Shown here: positions 60,977 through 64,000 of the stretch, one piece after another | Layout: every line of letters starts with the position of its first letter | Numbering within the stretch: the first letter of the stretch is position 1 | Source: UBA11891 sp049890035 | Lineage (GTDB): Bacteria; Bacteroidota; Bacteroidia; Flavobacteriales; Flavobacteriaceae | Length of the DNA: 64,000 nucleotides | Reading direction: 5' to 3' | Assembly (NCBI GenBank): GCA_049890035.1 | Contig: JBMHCG010000043.1 | Location: forward strand, 129,984-193,983 | Position numbers and translations under genes: made by a program | Notes under the pieces: model-generated | Seen by the model: the letters and a program-made list of their open reading frames with translations, nothing else | What the model was told of the DNA's origin: nothing | Database searches by the model: none

Positions 60977-62296
60977 ATGAGTCCATTTGCTATCAAAGCA
61001 ATCCAATTGTTGCTAAGTCTTTCTATTCTAATTATACTACATGAATTAGGGCACTTTATTCCCGCACGGATTTTCAAAACACGGGTTGAAAAGTTCTTCC
61101 TTTTCTTTGACATTAACTTTGCCCTGTTCAAAAGAAAAATCGGTGACACAGTCTATGGTATCGGTTGGTTGCCCCTCGGTGGATATGTCAAGATTGCTGG
61201 GATGATTGATGAAAGCATGGATACCGAACAAATGAAACAACCACCGCAACCTTGGGAATTTCGCTCCAAACCGGCATGGCAACGCTTGATCATCATGCTT
61301 GGAGGGGTGACTGTCAATCTTTTTCTCGGGTTTTTTATCTACATGATGATTCTATTTGTTTGGGGAAAAGACACCCTCCCAACCAGTGCCGTTCCTTTGG
61401 GTATGAATCCGACTCCCGTTGCACAAAATGTGGGATTTCAAGAAGGTGATAAAATTCTTGCCATAGACGGGAAACCGTCTGATGATGTTTTGAATGTCAA
61501 CCGTTTTTTGTTTTTGAGAAATGTGGCAACAGTTGAAGTAGAACACCAAAATGGGGAGCAAGAGACGCTTTCCATTCCCGATAATTTTGGTACACAAATG
61601 TTTGAAAGTGGTGAGCTTCAGGTACTTTTCCCTTTGCTACCAGCGATTGTAGATTCTATCACCCCCAATGGTCCGGCGGCCAATGCGGGAATGTTGCCAA
61701 AAGATAAAATCATCGCGGTCAATGCTACCCCAGTTGCCCATTGGACTGCATTTACACAACAAGTAAAGAGCCAGCAAACGGACTTAAACATCGTGATTGA
61801 ACGAGCTGGAAAGATTGATACCCTTAAGAATATACGAGCTCTTGACGGCAAGATAGGTGCCAACAAACTCCGCCTAGGTATTGAAGCTATTCATGTGGAT
61901 TTAGGACTGTTTGAAAGTATCCAAGAGGGTTTTTCGTATGGATATTGGACATTGTATGATTACGTATCGCAATTCCAGTATGTTTTTACCAAAAAAGGAG
62001 CTACGCAAGTAGGTGGTTTTGGTGCGATCGGAAACCTCTTCCCACCCCGTTGGGATTGGCGTGCTTTTTGGTCCAGTACGGCATTTATATCGATCATGCT
62101 AGCTTTTATGAATGTCCTGCCGATTCCCGCTCTTGACGGTGGCCATGTGGTTTTTTTACTTTATGAAATGGTATCGGGGCGCAAACCACATGACAAGGTT
62201 CTAGAATACGCACAAGTGATTGGTTTCTTTTTAATTCTTGGATTGGTCATTTTTGCCAACGGCAACGACGTCTATCGCTATCTGTTTGGAAGCTAG
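60977..62296 (+). CDS. rseP: Site-2 intramembrane metalloprotease RseP
   Basis: 439 residues. The zinc site is HELGHF in the first helix (His22, Glu23, His26), with the third ligand in the LPIPALDGGHV motif near 372. Four membrane helices and two PDZ regions between them (about 130-215 and 220-290). RseP cleaves membrane-bound anti-sigma factors and signal-peptide remnants in envelope stress signalling. Single gene with its own promoter box. Confidence 0.95.
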   Translation: MSPFAIKAIQLLLSLSILIILHELGHFIPARIFKTRVEKFFLFFDINFALFKRKIGDTVYGIGWLPLGGYVKIAGMIDESMDTEQMKQPPQPWEFRSKPAWQRLIIMLGGVTVNLFLGFFIYMMILFVWGKDTLPTSAVPLGMNPTPVAQNVGFQEGDKILAIDGKPSDDVLNVNRFLFLRNVATVEVEHQNGEQETLSIPDNFGTQMFESGELQVLFPLLPAIVDSITPNGPAANAGMLPKDKIIAVNATPVAHWTAFTQQVKSQQTDLNIVIERAGKIDTLKNIRALDGKIGANKLRLGIEAIHVDLGLFESIQEGFSYGYWTLYDYVSQFQYVFTKKGATQVGGFGAIGNLFPPRWDWRAFWSSTAFISIMLAFMNVLPIPALDGGHVVFLLYEMVSGRKPHDKVLEYAQVIGFFLILGLVIFANGNDVYRYLFGS

Positions 62297-62337
62297 ATTT
62301 TTTGATGTTTCCCCTACGCCCCCTGTTGGGAGTTTCT

Positions 62338-62345
62338 TATCTTTG
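62338..62345 (+). promoter_or_regulatory. -7 promoter box TATCTTTG
   Basis: Exact TAnnTTTG match 23 bases before the ATG at 62369; no clear -33 element. Confidence 0.45.
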
Positions 62346-62368
62346 ACCAAACTACAAACTATATCTAC

Positions 62369-62818
62369 ATGAAAAAGCTCGTTTTATCGGTATTCGTTGT
62401 GGCTTTGTTCACCCTTCCTACAGCCAGCTGGAGCCAAGTACAAAAAGTAGTCATCGAAGACTTTATCGAACAGCACCAAGGTTTTGAAGAAAACGATGAG
62501 GGTGAAATTATCCCCATCAACATCAAAGAAATAAATAAGAAAATTCGGTTTTTCGTTGAGGAAAAATATTCTAATGTAGAGTACACCCGGAATATCATAT
62601 GGGATTCCTACGAAACCTTTATCAGTCCTTTTGACAAATTCCACTATCACACCTTTATATGCCAAATAAAAGTCAAAGAACTGCAACGTTTGAAATACCT
62701 AGAGGTGACTTACAACCCTCTAGATGGCAAGGTCAATAGTGATTTTGAGTGGTACGAAGAGCAAGAAGAATTCTATCCCAAAAAAGAGATTGAGGAAAAA
62801 ACAGAAGAGGAGAATTAA
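62369..62818 (+). CDS. Small exported protein of unknown function
   Basis: 149 residues. Signal peptide of about 23 residues ending ASWSQ. The mature part is acidic and rich in Glu/Lys, with a middle core (VEYTRNIIWDSYETF, FHYHTFICQIKVKELQRLKYLEV) and an acidic C-terminal tail ending in a Lys/Glu run. No family recognised. It has a promoter box and precedes a tRNA gene. Probably periplasmic or secreted. Confidence 0.7.
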   Translation: MKKLVLSVFVVALFTLPTASWSQVQKVVIEDFIEQHQGFEENDEGEIIPINIKEINKKIRFFVEEKYSNVEYTRNIIWDSYETFISPFDKFHYHTFICQIKVKELQRLKYLEVTYNPLDGKVNSDFEWYEEQEEFYPKKEIEEKTEEEN

Positions 62819-62852
62819 AACATTTTTTTTAGGCACAAATATCGAAATAATG

Positions 62853-62860
62853 TATATTTG
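62853..62860 (+). promoter_or_regulatory. tRNA-Asn promoter -7 box TATATTTG
   Basis: Exact TAnnTTTG match 12 bases before the mature 5' end of the tRNA, giving a 5-7 base leader, the usual spacing for a tRNA gene. Confidence 0.6.
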
Positions 62861-62872
62861 CGCCGCTAACAA

Positions 62873-62946
62873 TCCTCCTTAGCTCAGTTGGTTAGAGCAT
62901 CTGACTGTTAATCAGAGGGTCCTTGGTTCGAGCCCAAGAGGAGGAG
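62873..62946 (+). tRNA. tRNA-Asn (anticodon GUU)
   Basis: A full cloverleaf is visible. The acceptor stem TCCTCCT (62873-62879) pairs with AGGAGGA (62939-62945), discriminator G at 62946. D arm GCTC...GAGC, anticodon stem TCTGA/TCAGA with loop CTGTTAA giving anticodon GTT at 62907-62909, T arm CTTGG/CCAAG with TTCGAGC loop. CCA is not encoded (CAA follows). Confidence 0.97.
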
Positions 62947-62983
62947 CAACCGTAGCCGCTACGCTACACATTCCTAACCTCTA

Positions 62984-63014
62984 AACCCTGCACAACAAGT
63001 GCGGGGTTTTTTCT
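62984..63014 (+). terminator. Terminator after tRNA-Asn
   Basis: A ten-base stem with one G-U pair joins AACCCTGCAC (62984-62993) and GTGCGGGGTT (62999-63008) around AACAA and is followed by T-rich sequence. It begins 38 bases after the tRNA. Confidence 0.85.
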
Positions 63015-63091
63015 TATTTATTATCGATTCTTTTAATAACTTTCTAAACATACTAAGTTAAAGTAAGAGGTGAGGGTCATGTAATGTAGTT

Positions 63092-63199
63092 ATGGCAATT
63101 GCTATCATTTTTTACTTTATCCCACTATACATTTGGATTAGCGGTTGGCTTAGACGAAAAAAAATAAATAGTTGTTTTTTATTTGATTTAATAAAATAA
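63092..63199 (+). CDS. Possible 35-residue membrane peptide
   Basis: The frame reads MAIAIIFYFIPLYIWISGWL then RRKKINSC and ends at TAA 63197. One helix followed by basic residues is a plausible membrane peptide, but there is no promoter box or family match, and an open frame this short is easily found by chance. Confidence 0.2.
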   Translation: MAIAIIFYFIPLYIWISGWLRRKKINSCFLFDLIK

Positions 63200-63441
63200 A
63201 AACAAATCAATTCTAAACCAACCCTGTCGAAGCGGGTAAGCGAAGCATTGTAGTAAAGATTGTTGATTATTGAATACAGTAATCCCCTTACCGCTAAAAG
63301 CAGCTCTTTGGGTTACTACTTACATTTCCTCAGACCAGTACGTTCTCATCACGCATATCAGGTTTATAGTAAGTCCTTTTTTGTGCCTATCGGAGAAACC
63401 TCAACCACTATTTCTAGATATTATTTCAATCTCGAAGTTTA

Positions 63442-63819
63442 CTATCCAATACCTAACCCACCACTTTTTCGGATTTGCATCCCATGCTTCTGGGCGTAAC
63501 GTTTAACATAGCTCCTGATACTATTACCTTGACACATATATACAATTAGAATGTACTTGATTTGTTAAGCAGATGTAGGTGCAATAATGTTGGTAAGTCG
63601 ATACGATTCAATGTAAAGTCCTGTAAAAATTAGCTCTTGCGAATTAATAAGTTTCTCAATTAGATGTATTCGAAACTAAATCATAGGCATATCCTCTTCA
63701 CTAAGTTCAGGTACTTCTAATCCTCTCTAATAGGTGAGACTTACTTTGATTGAAGAATAAACCACTTCCCAATGCTAAAGGATTGTACTTGGATCAAAAG
63801 GTGTTAAACTAAAATATCC
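63442..63819 (-). pseudogene. Possible decayed coding frame with four internal stops
   Basis: Read on the minus strand, one frame keeps protein-like segments across 126 codons: GYFSLTPFDPSTIL, HWEVVYSSIKVSLTY, RGLEVPELSEEDMPMI, FRIHLIEKLINSQELIFTGL and ending with YAQKHGMQIRKSGGLGIG before TAG at 63442. Internal stops are TAG, TAG, TAG and TAA. Fewer stops than expected in such AT-rich DNA and the coherent charge pattern hint at an old gene. No family recognised and chance cannot be ruled out. Confidence 0.28.
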
Positions 63820-63861
63820 TCAGTTTTTTTATATTGTAGATGATAACCGTAAACCGTTCAA

Positions 63862-64000
63862 ATGAAGAATTCTGTTTCCCTATTCATATTATCATTTATA
63901 CTGATTTATAGCTGTTCAACTGAAGAAGATACAGCTGTCCAAACACCTAATATTGTTCAGACGCCTGATCCTGAACCAGTAGCAGAAACTCCAACAATAA
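63862..64000 (+). CDS. Start of a lipoprotein gene, cut by window end
   Basis: 46 codons are visible. MKNSVSLFILSFILIYSC is a lipoprotein signal (Cys18), followed by STEEDTAVQTPN and a Pro/Thr/Glu-rich linker of the kind seen at the N-terminus of Bacteroidetes surface lipoproteins. Continues past the window, so its domain is unknown. Confidence 0.7.
   Translation, partial: MKNSVSLFILSFILIYSCSTEEDTAVQTPNIVQTPDPEPVAETPTI

Larger units (their letters stand above)
63015..63861. other. Gene-poor AT-rich stretch
   Basis: 847 bases with no convincing gene. It is AT-richer than its neighbours. Contents: one possible 35-residue open frame (63092), a degenerate minus-strand frame (63442-63819), and two overlapping plus-strand frames of 78-79 codons at 63260-63506 that look like chance. 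Likely a decayed region or old insertion site between the tRNA and the next lipoprotein; no repeats or attachment sites were recognised. Confidence 0.5.

Noticed and set aside
63260..63506. Two overlapping plus-strand frames of 78-79 codons
   Set aside because: Different frames over the same bases, no promoter box, no family features; probably chance in AT-rich DNA.
1..64000. CRISPR arrays, insertion sequences, prophage, defence cassettes
   Set aside because: No regularly spaced repeats, transposase, integrase, phage structural or known defence genes were recognised on either strand.

Overview
The window looks like a chromosomal segment of a member of the Bacteroidetes, most likely a marine-type Flavobacteriaceae. 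The evidence is AT-rich DNA, starts without clear Shine-Dalgarno sites, promoter boxes of the form TAnnTTTG lying close to start codons, a TonB receptor with a carboxypeptidase-like N-terminal domain, families typical of Flavobacteriia (DUF3078, DUF3109, a PiT transporter fused to a PhoU-like domain, the sdhC-sdhA-sdhB order, a bacilliredoxin), and single-subunit glycyl-tRNA synthetase. Species cannot be given from sequence reading alone. No prophage, insertion sequence, CRISPR array or rRNA operon was seen.

Layout. 1-8 kb: a dGTPase cut by the window edge, then a surface lipoprotein, a TonB-dependent receptor and a PiT/PhoU phosphate transporter in line, preceded by a repeated putative operator. 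8-12 kb: class Ia ribonucleotide reductase (nrdB-nrdA) and a DUF3109 protein. 12-19 kb: membrane and housekeeping genes (MarC, CtpA protease, dCMP deaminase, HupE, TerB-DnaJ protein, bacilliredoxin, PlsC acyltransferase). 18-34 kb: a haem region. HemJ lies in a minus-strand run with a VPS10-like protein and a sensor kinase; ferrochelatase (hemH) lies between an AraC regulator and a MATE exporter; and hemA-hemC-hemD-hemE-hemF-(antiporter)-hemB runs divergently from the AraC gene. Together these encode glutamyl-tRNA reductase through protohaem except glutamate-1-semialdehyde aminomutase (hemL). 34-47 kb: DNA repair (MGMT, exonuclease III, a PolB-like exonuclease), a fused double ABC ATPase, a serine hydrolase, an aldo/keto reductase, an OmpA lipoprotein, glycyl-tRNA synthetase, ComF, a nitrilase. 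47-55 kb: succinate dehydrogenase, a DUF3078 protein, a second VPS10-like protein. 55-62 kb: aminopeptidase P, a broken SRPBCC-GyrI gene, the Feo ferrous-iron operon with a 40-residue cysteine-rich peptide, a SCO-type copper chaperone and the RseP protease. 62.8-64 kb: tRNA-Asn with its own promoter and terminator, a gene-poor AT-rich stretch, and the start of a new lipoprotein gene.

The genes combine into an aerobic iron and haem economy: ferrous iron import (FeoAB), haem synthesis using oxygen-dependent HemF and HemJ, and users of haem, iron or copper (SDH, diiron ribonucleotide reductase, SCO). The most unusual observations are: one gene whose reading frame is intact except for two UGA codons, at least one at a position where the family usually has Trp; a second small gene with one internal amber codon; a repeated operator-like element upstream of the lipoprotein-receptor-phosphate transporter run; and a cation/proton antiporter whose gene overlaps hemB inside the haem operon. 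I found no clear novel defence or mobile system.
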